Under the pieces are notes generated by a model, which saw only the letters and a list, made by a program, of their open reading frames with translations, made no database searches and had not been told where the DNA came from. DNA of 64,000 bases, from positions 80,544 through 144,543 of the forward strand of contig NZ_LMOL01000045.1 of the NCBI RefSeq assembly GCF_001424565.1, read 5' to 3'. Made by a program: the position numbers and the translations under genes. Below, in pieces: positions 32,007 to 42,270 of this stretch; position 1 is the first letter of the stretch; the number at the start of each line of letters is the position of its first letter. The stretch comes from Arthrobacter sp. Leaf141. GTDB taxonomy: Bacteria; Actinomycetota; Actinomycetes; Actinomycetales; Micrococcaceae.

Positions 32007-33563
32007 TCAGTTGGTGGGCTTGAAGGACGAGAGCAGCGGGTAGGAGTTGGAGCCTGCGAACTCCACTTCCGAGACCTTCTTGGTGTTGTAGCCCCAATTG
32101 GAGAGGGACTCGAACAGCGGGATCATCCAGCCGGACTCCACCAGGCGGGTGTTGAGCTTGGTCAGTGCCGTCTTCCGGGCAGCGTCGTCCTTGGCAGCGG
32201 CAACCTCTCCGGTGGCGGCGGACAGCTGGTCATCGGTGGCCTTCTGGACGTTGGTGAAGCCGTTCAGGATGGCCCCGTACATCAGGCCCAGCGGGTTGTC
32301 CCAGGTCAGCGGCGCGTAGCCCAGCGGGGTGGTGGCGACGGCGGCGAATGCCTCGTCCGTGGAGGCGGCCATCTTCACGTTCATGGTGATGCCCACGGCA
32401 GCGAGGTCCTTCTGGATGGCCTGCAGGTCGGTCTGGGTCTGGGCGCCGGCGATGATGGTGAACTCGAAGCCGTTGGCGTAGCCGGCTTCCGCGAGCAGGC
32501 TCTTGGCCTTTTCCGGGGAGTAGGCAAACCGGGTATCCAGCTCCGTGGTGAAGCCGGCGGAATCCTTGGGCAAAGCGTTCCAGGCCGGGACGTCACCCTT
32601 GTGGAGCGCGTCCACCAGGGCTTTGCGGTTGATGGCGTACTGAATGGCCTGCCGGACTTTCTCCTCCGCGAAGGCGGGAGCAGTCTTGCCGGTCTTGTCG
32701 AAGGAAATCATGGTCTGGACGGTGCCGCCGATCTGCGACACCCCCACGCCCTTGGACTTGGCGAAGTCCACCGTGGGAGAGGTCAGCTGGGCGACGTCGG
32801 CCTGGCCGGAGACCAGTGCGTTGGCGCGGGCCTGCGGGTCCAGGATGACGCTGAAGACGATCTTGTTGTAGGCGTAATCGGCGGCGTCGGCATTTTTGTC
32901 GTTTTTGACCAGCACGTACTTGTTGCCCTTAACTGTGCTGGCATCAAGGGTGTAGGGGCCGGAGCCGTCCGGCTTGGTGGCCAAGCTGGCGGAGTCGGCC
33001 ACGCCCGTCTTGCCAACGATCATGCCCATGGTGGAGGTCAGGTTCTTCTCGAAGCCCGGCTGGGCCTTGGCGAAGGTGATGGCCACCTGGGTGGGGCTGA
33101 CGACGTCGACACTGCTGATTTCCTGCGCCCCGCCCTTGGCGATGGCTGAGTAGGTGCTCAACGCGGCGTCCGTGCGGCGGTCCAGGTTTGCCTTGACCAG
33201 GGCGGCGTCCAGGGTGGAGCCGTCGGTGAAGGTGACACCTTCCTTGAGGGTCAGCGTCAGCACCGTGCTGTCCGCGTTGTAGGCGAAGGCGGACGCCAGG
33301 CCGGGGCCGGCGGAGCCGTCCGGCTGCAGGTCCAGGAGGGTGTCGTAAAGTCCTTCCATAAACTGACGCTGGGCGTCAGCCACCCGGATGGGGTCGTAGC
33401 CGAACGACGCGGAGTCGCTCTCCACGCCGATGGTCAGGGTGGTTTTGTCAACGGCCGTGTTGGCAGTCTGGGTGCCGCCGCCACAGGCAGCCAGGGAACC
33501 CATCAGCAGGGCGCCGGCCAGGACGGCGGCGCTCCCCCGGCTCTTGGTGGTCTGAAGTCTCAT
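32007..33563 (-). CDS. Opp/Dpp-type substrate-binding lipoprotein (SBP family 5)
   Basis: A 518-residue extracellular binding protein of solute-binding family 5. The signal peptide ends with the lipobox LAAC (Cys near 27), followed by GGGTQTANT. Family marks are FMEGLYDTLLDLQPDGS, the LTLKEGVTFTDGSTLDA segment (the V-x-F-H-D-G-x3-A region) and the repeated AKPDG-type ligand loop. The ATG at 33563 begins a proper signal peptide; upstream in-frame sequence does not. It is first in the minus-strand transport operon that ends with the rhamnosidase, and divergent from GH1, so the ligand is plausibly a beta-glucoside or rhamnoglucoside. Confidence 0.9.
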   Translation of the reverse strand: MRLQTTKSRGSAAVLAGALLMGSLAACGGGTQTANTAVDKTTLTIGVESDSASFGYDPIRVADAQRQFMEGLYDTLLDLQPDGSAGPGLASAFAYNADSTVLTLTLKEGVTFTDGSTLDAALVKANLDRRTDAALSTYSAIAKGGAQEISSVDVVSPTQVAITFAKAQPGFEKNLTSTMGMIVGKTGVADSASLATKPDGSGPYTLDASTVKGNKYVLVKNDKNADAADYAYNKIVFSVILDPQARANALVSGQADVAQLTSPTVDFAKSKGVGVSQIGGTVQTMISFDKTGKTAPAFAEEKVRQAIQYAINRKALVDALHKGDVPAWNALPKDSAGFTTELDTRFAYSPEKAKSLLAEAGYANGFEFTIIAGAQTQTDLQAIQKDLAAVGITMNVKMAASTDEAFAAVATTPLGYAPLTWDNPLGLMYGAILNGFTNVQKATDDQLSAATGEVAAAKDDAARKTALTKLNTRLVESGWMIPLFESLSNWGYNTKKVSEVEFAGSNSYPLLSSFKPTN

Positions 33564-33666
33564 TGGTGCGCCTTCGCATTCGTGTTGGACAACGGAGAAA
33601 GTAAACATGTGGTGTGCCGGCAGCTGCCTGGCTCCCCTCAAGGATCAGCCGCAGCGAATTCCCGCG

Positions 33667-33691
33667 GACATGAGAATGTCATTGATTGAAA
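33667..33691. promoter_or_regulatory. Palindromes in the SBP/GH1 divergent region
   Basis: GACAT-GAGA-ATGTC (33667-33680) is a perfect 5-4-5 palindrome. It overlaps TGTCATTGATTGAAA (33677-33691), which fits TTTCA-N5-TGAAA on the opposite strand with one change. The sites lie between the divergent binding-protein and GH1 genes and could co-regulate both. The bound protein is unknown; an IclR-type regulator is one option. Confidence 0.38.
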
Positions 33692-33733
33692 ATGTATTGT
33701 GGCGCCGGTCACGCCGGGCCGGAGGATGGATAA

Positions 33734-35041
<1,308 letters not shown>

Positions 35042-35126
35042 AAAAAGTTTGGAAGTCCACCCATCCATCGGCCCGTCCGCTCCGAATGCCTTGCGATCTA
35101 TACTTTCCAAGACTGAGGACGGGACC

Positions 35127-35417
35127 ATGGATGAGGCGGACCAGCAGGTACTGACCGGCGGTGTCATCACCGAACACGGCCTGGATCCGACGCACCTTTG
35201 GCTGGAATACATCGCGTTGGGTGGCGATGCCCCGGAACAGGACCTCCGGTCCTACCTGGCGGGGAACCTGAAGCTGCCCGCCAAGGACAGGGACGCCCTG
35301 GCGCAGGCCATCAACGAGCACTGCGCAGCCAACAGCCTGCTGGGCAGGGTGCCGCTCAGCGATTTCCCGTTGGCCGGCCGCCCCACGGATTTCCAGGATC
35401 CCTACTCGTCGAAGTAG
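35127..35417 (+). CDS. Small acidic hypothetical protein
   Basis: A 96-residue soluble, acidic protein I do not recognise. It reads DEADQQVLTGGVITEHGLDP at the start and has a middle helix-rich part (YLAGNLKLPAKDRDALAQAINEH). The ATG at 35127 is preceded by GAGGA. It starts 85 bp after the GH1 gene, and its 3' end overlaps the convergent GAF-ANTAR gene by 16 bp. That arrangement with an ANTAR regulator may or may not be functional. Confidence 0.6.
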   Translation: MDEADQQVLTGGVITEHGLDPTHLWLEYIALGGDAPEQDLRSYLAGNLKLPAKDRDALAQAINEHCAANSLLGRVPLSDFPLAGRPTDFQDPYSSK

Positions 35418-36154
35418 GTAATGACCCGGCCTTCACCTGCCACTGAGGTGATGACCGCTCCCGCAACGTCCCGGAGTTTCAGGTTGCGGCTGTTGGAGGC
35501 GTTCAGCAGCACCCGGAACGCCGAATCCTGGTCGCACTTGTTCTGGGCCATGATGGCGCCGGTGGCAAGGTCAATCACGGTGCGGGACTTCATGGCGGCG
35601 CTCATGCCGTCACGGGTCTCGCGCAGTTTGGTCATCCGCAGCGCCAGGGTGAGGCCCTTGGATGCCTGGGCCACAAAACCTTCGGCCCGCTCAAAGCCGC
35701 CGTCGGCGAACCCATCCCGGCGCCTGCTGTAGATGCTGACCAAGCCGGTGGCGTCGTCGTCGAGCTGCAGTGGCAGGCAGAGGACAGAAGCGATCCCCTG
35801 CCGGCGGGCCGCGCCGGCATAATCGGGCCACCGCTCTTCCAGGGACAGGTCCGGGCTCAGGACGCCGGCGCCTGAACGGTCCGCGTCCACCCCCGGCCCG
35901 TCGCCGTTCCTGCCTTCCAGGAGCATCAGGAGCCGGGCGCGCGGATCGCTTCCCACCACCACCAGGGGCTTCTTGGGGCGGGCCAGGCTGATCCCGCACC
36001 AGAGGCCGCACTCCGGGGTCCCCAGCGCGGTGGCCGCATGACCGGCGACAGCTGCGAGGAGGCCCTCGGCATCGGTGTCGGCAAGGACCAGGTCCTGCAC
36101 ATGCGCCGCCACAGCAGCAAACAGCCCGCTGTCCGGGCATTCGGCGTCAGCCAA
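35402..36154 (-). CDS. GAF-ANTAR RNA-binding response protein
   Basis: A 250-residue cytoplasmic regulator. A GAF domain occupies about 5-165 (from SGLFAAVAAHVQDLVLADTDAEGLL to DGFERAEGFVAQASKGL) and an ANTAR domain about 175-238 (MKSRTVIDLATGAIMAQNKC, then DSAFRVLLNASNSRNLKLRDVA). ANTAR domains bind paired RNA hairpins and prevent transcription termination. GAF suggests a small-molecule, redox or gas signal. The TTG at 36154 is chosen because GGAGGGG sits 8 bases upstream; the frame is open further upstream but without such a site. Target RNAs are not evident nearby. Confidence 0.83.
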   Translation of the reverse strand: MADAECPDSGLFAAVAAHVQDLVLADTDAEGLLAAVAGHAATALGTPECGLWCGISLARPKKPLVVVGSDPRARLLMLLEGRNGDGPGVDADRSGAGVLSPDLSLEERWPDYAGAARRQGIASVLCLPLQLDDDATGLVSIYSRRRDGFADGGFERAEGFVAQASKGLTLALRMTKLRETRDGMSAAMKSRTVIDLATGAIMAQNKCDQDSAFRVLLNASNSRNLKLRDVAGAVITSVAGEGRVITYFDE

Positions 36155-36256
36155 GAATTTTTCCCCTCCGTCTTTAAGGAAAGCCACATCACTATGGCCG
36201 CTCACTGCCAAACGGTGACTCCACCCTACCCGCGGCCACCCCGTAACGTGGCACCC

Positions 36257-37843
36257 ATGAAGCTTGCCCACACGCAGCAGGGAACTGTCCAAGGCACCAC
36301 CGCCACTGTGGACGGCACCCTGGTCCACCGGTTCCTCGGAATTCCCTACGCCGCGCCCACCGGCGGGCAGCGTTTCCGTCCGCCTGTTCCCGCCCCTGCC
36401 TGGCCGGGCATCAGGGACGCTGCCGGCCCCGGCCCCGCCGCGCCGCAGAACCCCGACCTGCAGGCACCGCCGGGCTCCACGCCCAGGCGTTGGAGCGAGG
36501 ACTGCCTCAACCTCAACGTGTGGACGCCGGAATCCGGGGCCGGGTCTGACCGACCAGTGCTGGTGTGGGTCCACGGCGGCGCTTACCTCAGCGGCGCCAA
36601 CAGCGATGCCATGTACGACGGCGGCGCCCTGGCTGCCGCCGCGGGTGCCGTTGTGGTGGCCGTCAACTACCGGCTGGGTGCGCTGGGTTTCCTGCATCTG
36701 CCGGAGCTGTTGGGCCCTGAGTACGCCGATTCGTCCCACGTTGGCCTGCTGGACATCCTGGCAGCGCTGCGCTGGGTGCGCCGGAACATTGCCGGTTTCG
36801 GCGGCGACCCGCAGAACGTGACCGTCTTTGGCGAGTCCGCGGGCGCCGCAGCCATCGGCACCGTGCTGGGCATGCCGGCGTCGGACGGTCTTTTCCGGCG
36901 GGCCGTGATGCAGAGCGGCACGGCCGAGCGGTACCGCACCCCGGCGGATTCCGCGCGGCTCACCACGGAATTCCTGTCCTTGTGCGGCCTGGACAGCGGG
37001 TCCGCTGCCGGACTGCTGGATTTTCCGGTGGCGGAGCTCCTTGCCGCGCAGGAAAAGCTGGTGCAGCGCACGGCAGCGTCGTCATATGCCGTGCCGTTGC
37101 CGTTCCAGCCCACGGTGGGCACGCCGGCCCTGCCGCGGCCGCCGCTGGAGGCGGTCCGGGCCGGGCTGAACGGCGGGGTTGACCTGCTGATCGGGACCAA
37201 CCTGAATGAAGGCTCCTTCAGTGTGCAACTGCGGCCCGACAACCCGGCCGGACCCGCGTTCACTGATCGGGTGGCATCCGTTCTGGCCGGCGCGGGAATC
37301 CCGCGTGCCCATGCCGCGGGCTACGCCGAAGCGCTGGGCCGGGTCCATGCCGCGGCCCCCGGCGCTGCACCAGCATCCGACGGGAAGGTGCTGCTGGAGG
37401 CTGCCATCGCGGACTCGGTGTACCGCCAGCCCAGCAACCGCCTGCTGGCCGCCCGGGAGGAGTGGGCCGGCAGTGCTGCGGCCGGCACTGTCCCTGGCCG
37501 GAACCATGCGTACCTGTTTACCTGGCCCAGCCCTGCCATGGGCGGCCGGCTGGGCTCCTGCCATGCGTTGGAGATCGCCTTTGTGTTCCGGCACCTCAAC
37601 TCACCGGAGTCGGCATTCCTCACCAGGGGCACGGCACCGCAGGCCCTTGGCGACACGATGAGCTCCGCGTGGGCAGCCTTCGCCGCGACGGGGATCCCGG
37701 TGCTGCCCGGAGCGGAGTGGCCGGAATACGGCGCCCAGCGCGCCACCGTGGTCCTGGATGCCGACGTGAGCGTGGCGATCGACCCGCGCCGGGAGATCCG
37801 CGAATTTTTCGAGGCGGCGACCGCCGGGCAACTGGAAGGTTAA
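36257..37843 (+). CDS. Type-B carboxylesterase/lipase family protein
   Basis: A 528-residue carboxylesterase of the type-B (para-nitrobenzyl esterase-like) family. Motifs are FLGIPYAAPTGGQRFRPP near the start, EDCLNLNVWTP, the oxyanion HGGAY, and the nucleophile elbow FGESAGAAAIG with its Ser near residue 197. The catalytic His lies in the region around GSCHALEIAFVF. It is cytosolic with no signal peptide. It is divergent from the GAF-ANTAR gene, with only about 100 bp between starts. The natural ester is unknown. Confidence 0.9.
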   Translation: MKLAHTQQGTVQGTTATVDGTLVHRFLGIPYAAPTGGQRFRPPVPAPAWPGIRDAAGPGPAAPQNPDLQAPPGSTPRRWSEDCLNLNVWTPESGAGSDRPVLVWVHGGAYLSGANSDAMYDGGALAAAAGAVVVAVNYRLGALGFLHLPELLGPEYADSSHVGLLDILAALRWVRRNIAGFGGDPQNVTVFGESAGAAAIGTVLGMPASDGLFRRAVMQSGTAERYRTPADSARLTTEFLSLCGLDSGSAAGLLDFPVAELLAAQEKLVQRTAASSYAVPLPFQPTVGTPALPRPPLEAVRAGLNGGVDLLIGTNLNEGSFSVQLRPDNPAGPAFTDRVASVLAGAGIPRAHAAGYAEALGRVHAAAPGAAPASDGKVLLEAAIADSVYRQPSNRLLAAREEWAGSAAAGTVPGRNHAYLFTWPSPAMGGRLGSCHALEIAFVFRHLNSPESAFLTRGTAPQALGDTMSSAWAAFAATGIPVLPGAEWPEYGAQRATVVLDADVSVAIDPRREIREFFEAATAGQLEG

Positions 37844-37879
37844 GCGGCCCGGCGGTTAACCGGCCCGGCTCAGCGGGAC

Positions 37880-38320
37880 TCAGGCACCGGCCAGTGAGTT
37901 GAGTTTGTCCCGGATTCCGTCCAGCGCCGGGTCCCGGAGCGACATAAATGCCGGTTTCAGGAGTGGCTGGATGATTTTGGCCGGGCCGTTGATGCTGAAC
38001 TCGGCCTTGTAGTCCACCACGGACCCGGTGCCGGCGGGCCGGACCTCGATGGTGTCCAGTGCGGTGACGGTCTTGTTGTGGCCGCGGAGCTTGATATGGC
38101 CTGCGGAAAGTTCAATCACAACGTACTCGAGTGACTGCCGTTTTCCCCGGAACTCGGCCTCTGCGTGGTACTTGTGGCCCACTGCCACCGGGCCGGGTGT
38201 CAGCTTGTCCATGACCGGCGTGCTGGGGTCCCACTGGCTGGTGTTCTCGAACTCGCTCAGGAAGGCAAAGGCCTTATCCGCGGACAGTTTGGTTTCAACG
38301 CTTCCGGCAACAGTGATCAT
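37880..38320 (-). CDS. SRPBCC (polyketide cyclase/START-like) family protein
   Basis: A 146-residue SRPBCC-fold protein. It starts MITVAGSVETKLSADKAFAFLSEFENTSQWDP, the standard first strand and helix of the family. It continues with the beta-sheet (YVVIELSAGHIKLRGHN) and ends with the long C-terminal helix (LLKPAFMSLRDPALDGIRDKLNSLAGA). Such proteins bind hydrophobic ligands in a cavity. It stands between convergent and divergent neighbours on the other strand, so no operon context helps. Function is unknown. Confidence 0.8.
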   Translation of the reverse strand: MITVAGSVETKLSADKAFAFLSEFENTSQWDPSTPVMDKLTPGPVAVGHKYHAEAEFRGKRQSLEYVVIELSAGHIKLRGHNKTVTALDTIEVRPAGTGSVVDYKAEFSINGPAKIIQPLLKPAFMSLRDPALDGIRDKLNSLAGA

Positions 38321-38467
38321 GGCTCCAGTCTAGGAAGCCCGTCGCAGGAAACACAGACCCCCCGCCGTGGGGCCGGACACCGGAAAACGTTGCCGTCCCG
38401 GGAATCCTTCACGGTTCCGGACCGTTAACTGAGAGTCTGGTACGCCATTGAATGGACAAGGAAGTAC

Positions 38468-38920
38468 ATGAACGCCAAATTTGAATCAGTGGAAGACGAC
38501 GCCGGCAAGATCACCCGGTACGCCCGGCATGCCAACGGCGGCGGGCTTGTTGCGCCCGGCGCGATGGTGGCCGAAAGCGCGCACATCGGCGCCATGGCCT
38601 ATGTGGAGCAGGGCGCCCGCGTGGGATCGGGCGCCAGGATCGGCGCCGGCAGCTGGATCGGCCGGGACGCTGAGATCGGCGACCGGGCCGTGGTGGGCGC
38701 CGGCGTCCGTGTGGGCCAGGGGTCGATTGTCGGGAACCGGGCACACGTGGGCAGCCACTCCCGGATCGGCGCTGGAGTGCTGATCGGGCACGGCGTGCAC
38801 CTGGTGGCGGATGCGACAGTGCCTGACGGCGGCCGGGTCACGTTGCGCCGGTCGGCACCCCGGCAGGCAGCGGCCACCCGGCAGCACCGCTCCCAGGTCA
38901 AGGATGGGATGGCGGCCTGA
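38468..38920 (+). CDS. Hexapeptide-repeat (left-handed beta-helix) protein
   Basis: A 150-residue protein whose residues about 28-115 are hexapeptide repeats of the (I/V/A)GxGxx type, for example VGSGARIGAGSWIGRDAEIG and VGAGVRVGQG. It should form a trimeric left-handed beta-helix as in LpxA, DapD-like acyltransferases or gamma-carbonic anhydrases. I do not see the His-zinc set of carbonic anhydrases or an obvious CoA-binding tail, so function is open. AAGGAAG precedes the ATG. The 3' end overlaps the convergent nickel-permease gene by 23 bp. Confidence 0.75.
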   Translation: MNAKFESVEDDAGKITRYARHANGGGLVAPGAMVAESAHIGAMAYVEQGARVGSGARIGAGSWIGRDAEIGDRAVVGAGVRVGQGSIVGNRAHVGSHSRIGAGVLIGHGVHLVADATVPDGGRVTLRRSAPRQAAATRQHRSQVKDGMAA

Positions 38921-39977
38921 GCCCGGCGGCCGGGGAGTTTCCGGAGCGGCCCAGCAACGCCGCCGCAGCCCACACGGCCAGCAGCAGGGCCACCAGGAGC
39001 AGGCCCGCTTCGCCCAGGTCGATCGACCCCAGCCATCCGGTCAGCGGATCGTCCAGGGCAAACGCGGCGTCGAAGAAGCCGCCCAGCGTGATCACGGCGA
39101 TGAACAGGGCCGAGACGGCTGAAATGCCGGTCACCGCGGCGTTGAAACCCAGTTTGCGCTGCGGGTCATCAAGCGCGGACCGGTACATCCGCATCATCGC
39201 CACTCCGTTGAGGGAGTCGCAGAGGGTCATCGCGGCCGTGAAAGCGAGCGGCAGGGCCAGCAGGGCGATGGGTGGTACCCCGGCCAGGGACGCGGCAGTG
39301 GTCATCATCAGCAACCCGATGGTCGTGGCGGTGTCGAACCCCAGCCCGAACAGGAATCCGATCACGTAGATGTTCCGTGGCCGCCGCACCCTGGCCAGCG
39401 GCCGGGCCAGGAGCTTCGCCACGAGGCCCGCGGGCTCCAGGTCGCGCGCCTCGATGGCGCCCCCGGCCCGGGCCCTGCGGTAGGCGCGCGCGGAGCGGGT
39501 GAACGCTGATCCGTTGAACAGGCCCATGGCCAGCAGGAACAGGCCCGAGACGCCGCTCCCGATCAACCCGAGCACCAGGTTGCCGGTTGTCCCCTCCTGC
39601 ATGGATTCGCCCACCGCGGCGGCGCCCGCGATTACCAGGATCCCCGCAAGGGTAACCACCGAGCTGTGTCCCAGGCTGAACGCGAAGCCGACACTGACCG
39701 GGTCCTGGCGCTGCGCCACGAACTTGCGGGTGGAGTTGTCGATCGCAGCCAGGTGGTCCCAGTCGTAGCTGTGCTTGACGCCGGCCAGGTAGGCGGTGAG
39801 CAGCAGGCCCAAGGTGAGGACCTGCCCGCCGGGCGCGCCGCCGCCGCCCACCAGCAACAGCACAACGGCGGCAACATGAAGCAGGGCCACGGCGCCGAAG
39901 GTAAACATCAGCCGGGTCCGGATGGGCAGGGCTTCCCGCTCGCGGTAGAAGGTGGCGAGGTGGGTCATGGCGGTCAT
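38898..39977 (-). CDS. NiCoT family nickel/cobalt permease
   Basis: A 359-residue membrane permease, last gene of the urease operon. The nickel signature HX4DH appears as HSYDWDH in TM2, followed by AAIDNSTRK. Other family marks are GFAFSLGHSSVV, FLFGLGFDTATTIGLL and the later FTAAMTLCDSLNGVAMMRMY. These correspond to the four conserved NiCoT motifs, although TM2 lacks the usual RHALDADH wording. It imports Ni2+ for the urease metallocentre. Its ATG shares one base with the ureD stop, tying nickel uptake to urease production. Confidence 0.88.
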   Translation of the reverse strand: MTAMTHLATFYREREALPIRTRLMFTFGAVALLHVAAVVLLLVGGGGAPGGQVLTLGLLLTAYLAGVKHSYDWDHLAAIDNSTRKFVAQRQDPVSVGFAFSLGHSSVVTLAGILVIAGAAAVGESMQEGTTGNLVLGLIGSGVSGLFLLAMGLFNGSAFTRSARAYRRARAGGAIEARDLEPAGLVAKLLARPLARVRRPRNIYVIGFLFGLGFDTATTIGLLMMTTAASLAGVPPIALLALPLAFTAAMTLCDSLNGVAMMRMYRSALDDPQRKLGFNAAVTGISAVSALFIAVITLGGFFDAAFALDDPLTGWLGSIDLGEAGLLLVALLLAVWAAAALLGRSGNSPAAGLRPPSHP

Positions 39978-40936
39978 CAGTGCTTCCTCAGGTTCAGGGG
40001 TTCCTGTCCGTGCCAGCGCGCACGGAGCAGGTTGGTGCAGGCAGCGAGCAGCCGGTTGAGCTCACCGGTACTGTCAGACAAGGCCCGCAGCACCAGGCCC
40101 GTGGTTCCCGCCACGGTCCGGGTGAGTGAGACACCGGCCAAGGCGTCGAACCCGGCGGTGCGCAGGTGCAGCTCGTCGGCGAGCGCCTGGTCAACCCGTG
40201 CGTCCACCACCACCAGGGAGCCCAGATGGCTGAAGCCTTCCATAAAGCCCAGGCCCGTGACGTCGCGTGCCGGCGGCTGGATCAACAGGTTATCGAGCAG
40301 CAGAAGCTCCAAGCCGCCGTCGTCAGCCAGGACCCGCACCTCGTTCCGGAGCCGGACTTCCTCGTAGCCGAACGCGGCGCCGTCCGGCGACCAGCCAGGG
40401 GTCACCACCTCGGCCATCACCAGGGCCGACGACGGCCGGACCGTAAACGCGGAATGTTGCCGGTAGCTGGCCTCGCGGTAGGCGATCAGCTGGTCCGGCA
40501 TCAGCTCCAGCCTGGCGCCCTCCCCCAGCCGCACGGCCATCCGCTGCTCGGCAAACGACCCGGGAGTCCGGTAAACCTTGGTAGCCGACTGAGTGGTCAG
40601 CAAAAGATCAGCCCCGGCCCGGACCTCAACATCCAGCAAAAATAGGTCAGCCCCAAGGTAAGCCCCACCAGGATTCACAACGACGTAGCAAACCTGCCCG
40701 GAGCCATCAAGGTAATGCGGCCGCAACACGCGAAGAGCACCTCGATGGTACTGACTGGACGCGATCGACCTTCCTCCGCGCATCTCGATGCCCAGCTCCA
40801 GTTGACCCCTCGCCGGGCGCTTAGCGGCCGCGGATGAAGGGGGCCGCGGCGTGGCGGGCACCGCGGAGCGGGCACGGCGCCCTTCATCCGCGGGCGCCGC
40901 CCAAGGTGAGTCAACGACGGAACTGCCGGTGCTCAT
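39977..40936 (-). CDS. ureD: Urease accessory protein UreD
   Basis: A 319-residue UreD/UreH, the scaffold that with UreF and UreG loads nickel into apo-urease. The conserved body starts near residue 48 ([13 protein letters not shown]) and includes [17 protein letters not shown] and [16 protein letters not shown]. The N-terminal segment about 13-38 (Pro-, Ala- and Arg-rich) is encoded by a palindromic repeat element at 40824-40897 and has no family counterpart I recall. The ATG overlaps the ureG stop by ATGA. Codons just after the element use more T-ending triplets than the rest of the operon. Confidence 0.9.
   Translation of the reverse strand: MSTGSSVVDSPWAAPADEGRRARSAVPATPRPPSSAAAKRPARGQLELGIEMRGGRSIASSQYHRGALRVLRPHYLDGSGQVCYVVVNPGGAYLGADLFLLDVEVRAGADLLLTTQSATKVYRTPGSFAEQRMAVRLGEGARLELMPDQLIAYREASYRQHSAFTVRPSSALVMAEVVTPGWSPDGAAFGYEEVRLRNEVRVLADDGGLELLLLDNLLIQPPARDVTGLGFMEGFSHLGSLVVVDARVDQALADELHLRTAGFDALAGVSLTRTVAGTTGLVLRALSDSTGELNRLLAACTNLLRARWHGQEPLNLRKH
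40824..40897. repeat. Palindromic element A, inside ureD
   Basis: The perfect core arms are GCGGATGAAGGG (40830-40841) and CCCTTCATCCGC (40880-40891); with two mismatches the stem extends to 40824-40846 and 40875-40897. The interior starts CCGCGGCGTGGCGGGCACC and ends AGCGGGCACGG, both shared with element B at 42271-42391. The element is in frame within ureD and adds about 25 residues. The stem sequences differ from those of B, but both are self-complementary. Confidence 0.8.
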
Positions 40937-41550
40937 GTCGCGAGGTCGAGCATCAGGACGTCGCGCCGCACCCATTCGATGACGGCGTCCAGGCCTTCGT
41001 CGGTTTTGAGGTTGGTGAAGCAGAAGGGTTTGGCGCCGCGGAACTCGCGGGAGTCCCGCTCCATGACGTTGAGGTCCGCGCCGACGTGGGGGGCCAGGTC
41101 GGTTTTGTTGATGATGAAGAGGTCGGACTTGATCATGCCCTGGCCGGCTTTGCGGGGGATCTTTTCGCCCTGGGCCACGTCGATGATGTAGATCGAGAAG
41201 TCCACCAGTTCGGGGCTGAAGGTGGCGGAGAGGTTGTCACCGCCGGATTCAACGAAGATGACCTGCAGGTCGGGGTGGCGGGCCTTGAGCTCCTCGATGG
41301 CCGCGGTGTTCATGGAGGTGTCTTCGCGGATGGCGGTGTGGGGGCAGCCGCCGGTTTCCACGCCGATGATGCGGTCCACGGGGAGGATGCCGTTGGCGGC
41401 CAGGATTTTGGCGTCCTCGATGGTGTAGATGTCGTTGGTGATGGCGGCCATGGAAATGTCGCCGCTCATGTGCCGGGTGAGGCGCTCCACCAGCTGGGTT
41501 TTGCCGGCGCCCACCGGTCCGCCGATGCCGATTTTGATGGGTTCACTCAT
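40933..41550 (-). CDS. ureG: Urease accessory GTPase UreG
   Basis: A 205-residue SIMIBI-class GTPase that powers nickel insertion into urease. The P-loop is GPVGAGKT at 11-18. The metal motif is [13 protein letters not shown] with the Cys-Pro-His nickel/zinc ligands, [15 protein letters not shown] is the switch region, and NKTDLAP gives guanine specificity. It is highly typical in length and sequence. It lies 13 bp after ureF and overlaps ureD by ATGA in the ureABCEFGD order. Confidence 0.97.
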   Translation of the reverse strand: MSEPIKIGIGGPVGAGKTQLVERLTRHMSGDISMAAITNDIYTIEDAKILAANGILPVDRIIGVETGGCPHTAIREDTSMNTAAIEELKARHPDLQVIFVESGGDNLSATFSPELVDFSIYIIDVAQGEKIPRKAGQGMIKSDLFIINKTDLAPHVGADLNVMERDSREFRGAKPFCFTNLKTDEGLDAVIEWVRRDVLMLDLAT

Positions 41551-41563
41551 GGGTTTCCTCCTG

Positions 41564-42229
41564 CTAGCTCATGAACATCCGGGCACGTTGACGCTCGTGC
41601 CGCATTTGAAAAATTTCCAGGCCGGGACTGACGGCGCCGAAGTCGTCAGGTGTGAGGTGCTTGACGCGTTCGACGGCGGCAGCAACGCCGTCGGCCGCCT
41701 CCCGCAGGAGCCGCTGCCCGGCGTTCTGGCCCAGCGGGATGGCGCGGACGGCATTTTGCGTCAGCGACGTCACCGTGGCGAAAAGGTAGGCGGCCAGCGC
41801 CTCCGCCAGCGGCACGTCCAGGGAGCGGGCGACGACGGCGAACGCCAGCGGCTGGTGCCCCACCGCGCGGCCGCCGCCCACCAGGTCCCGGTACAGCGCC
41901 AGTTCAGCGGAAGGAAAGATTTCGCCGCCGATTTCCAGAAGCCGGCCGCCCATCTTGGCGCTGGCCTCCCGGACCTGCCGCGGCAGCAGCGAAGCGGACA
42001 ACAGCGAATCCAACTCCGCAACATTCCACCCCTCATACAAAAACCGGATGGCCAACCCATCGGAATAAGTCAGCGACTGTGAAATAAACGCCCCCAGCCA
42101 GGCCCCAAAAGAAGCCTCATCAGCAACCAGCCCGGCGTCGACATAGCTCTCAAACCCCAGTGAGTGGGCAAAAGCCCCAGTAGGAAGCGCAGAGTCAGTA
42201 AGCTGCTGCAGAGCCAGCTGATAAGTCAC
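41564..42229 (-). CDS. ureF: Urease accessory protein UreF
   Basis: A 221-residue all-helical UreF that bridges UreG and UreD during urease maturation. It begins [26 protein letters not shown], the family hallmark, and later has LPLAEAL-type and [21 protein letters not shown] segments. The GTG start has only a weak G-rich ribosome site. The first 80 or so codons are rich in T-ending codons (GCT, ACT, TTT, GAT), unlike ureG and ureC, while the 3' half is GC-ending. It follows ureE after a 213-bp gap that holds repeat element B. Confidence 0.93.
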   Translation of the reverse strand: MTYQLALQQLTDSALPTGAFAHSLGFESYVDAGLVADEASFGAWLGAFISQSLTYSDGLAIRFLYEGWNVAELDSLLSASLLPRQVREASAKMGGRLLEIGGEIFPSAELALYRDLVGGGRAVGHQPLAFAVVARSLDVPLAEALAAYLFATVTSLTQNAVRAIPLGQNAGQRLLREAADGVAAAVERVKHLTPDDFGAVSPGLEIFQMRHERQRARMFMS

Positions 42230-42270
42230 GATGGGTACCCCGGCGATGGGTGACCAATCGGATCGGCGGA

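Noticed and set aside
40824-40897. Element A as a transcription terminator
   Set aside because: It lies inside the translated ureD frame, far from any gene end, and shares a core with element B, so a repeat family is a better explanation.
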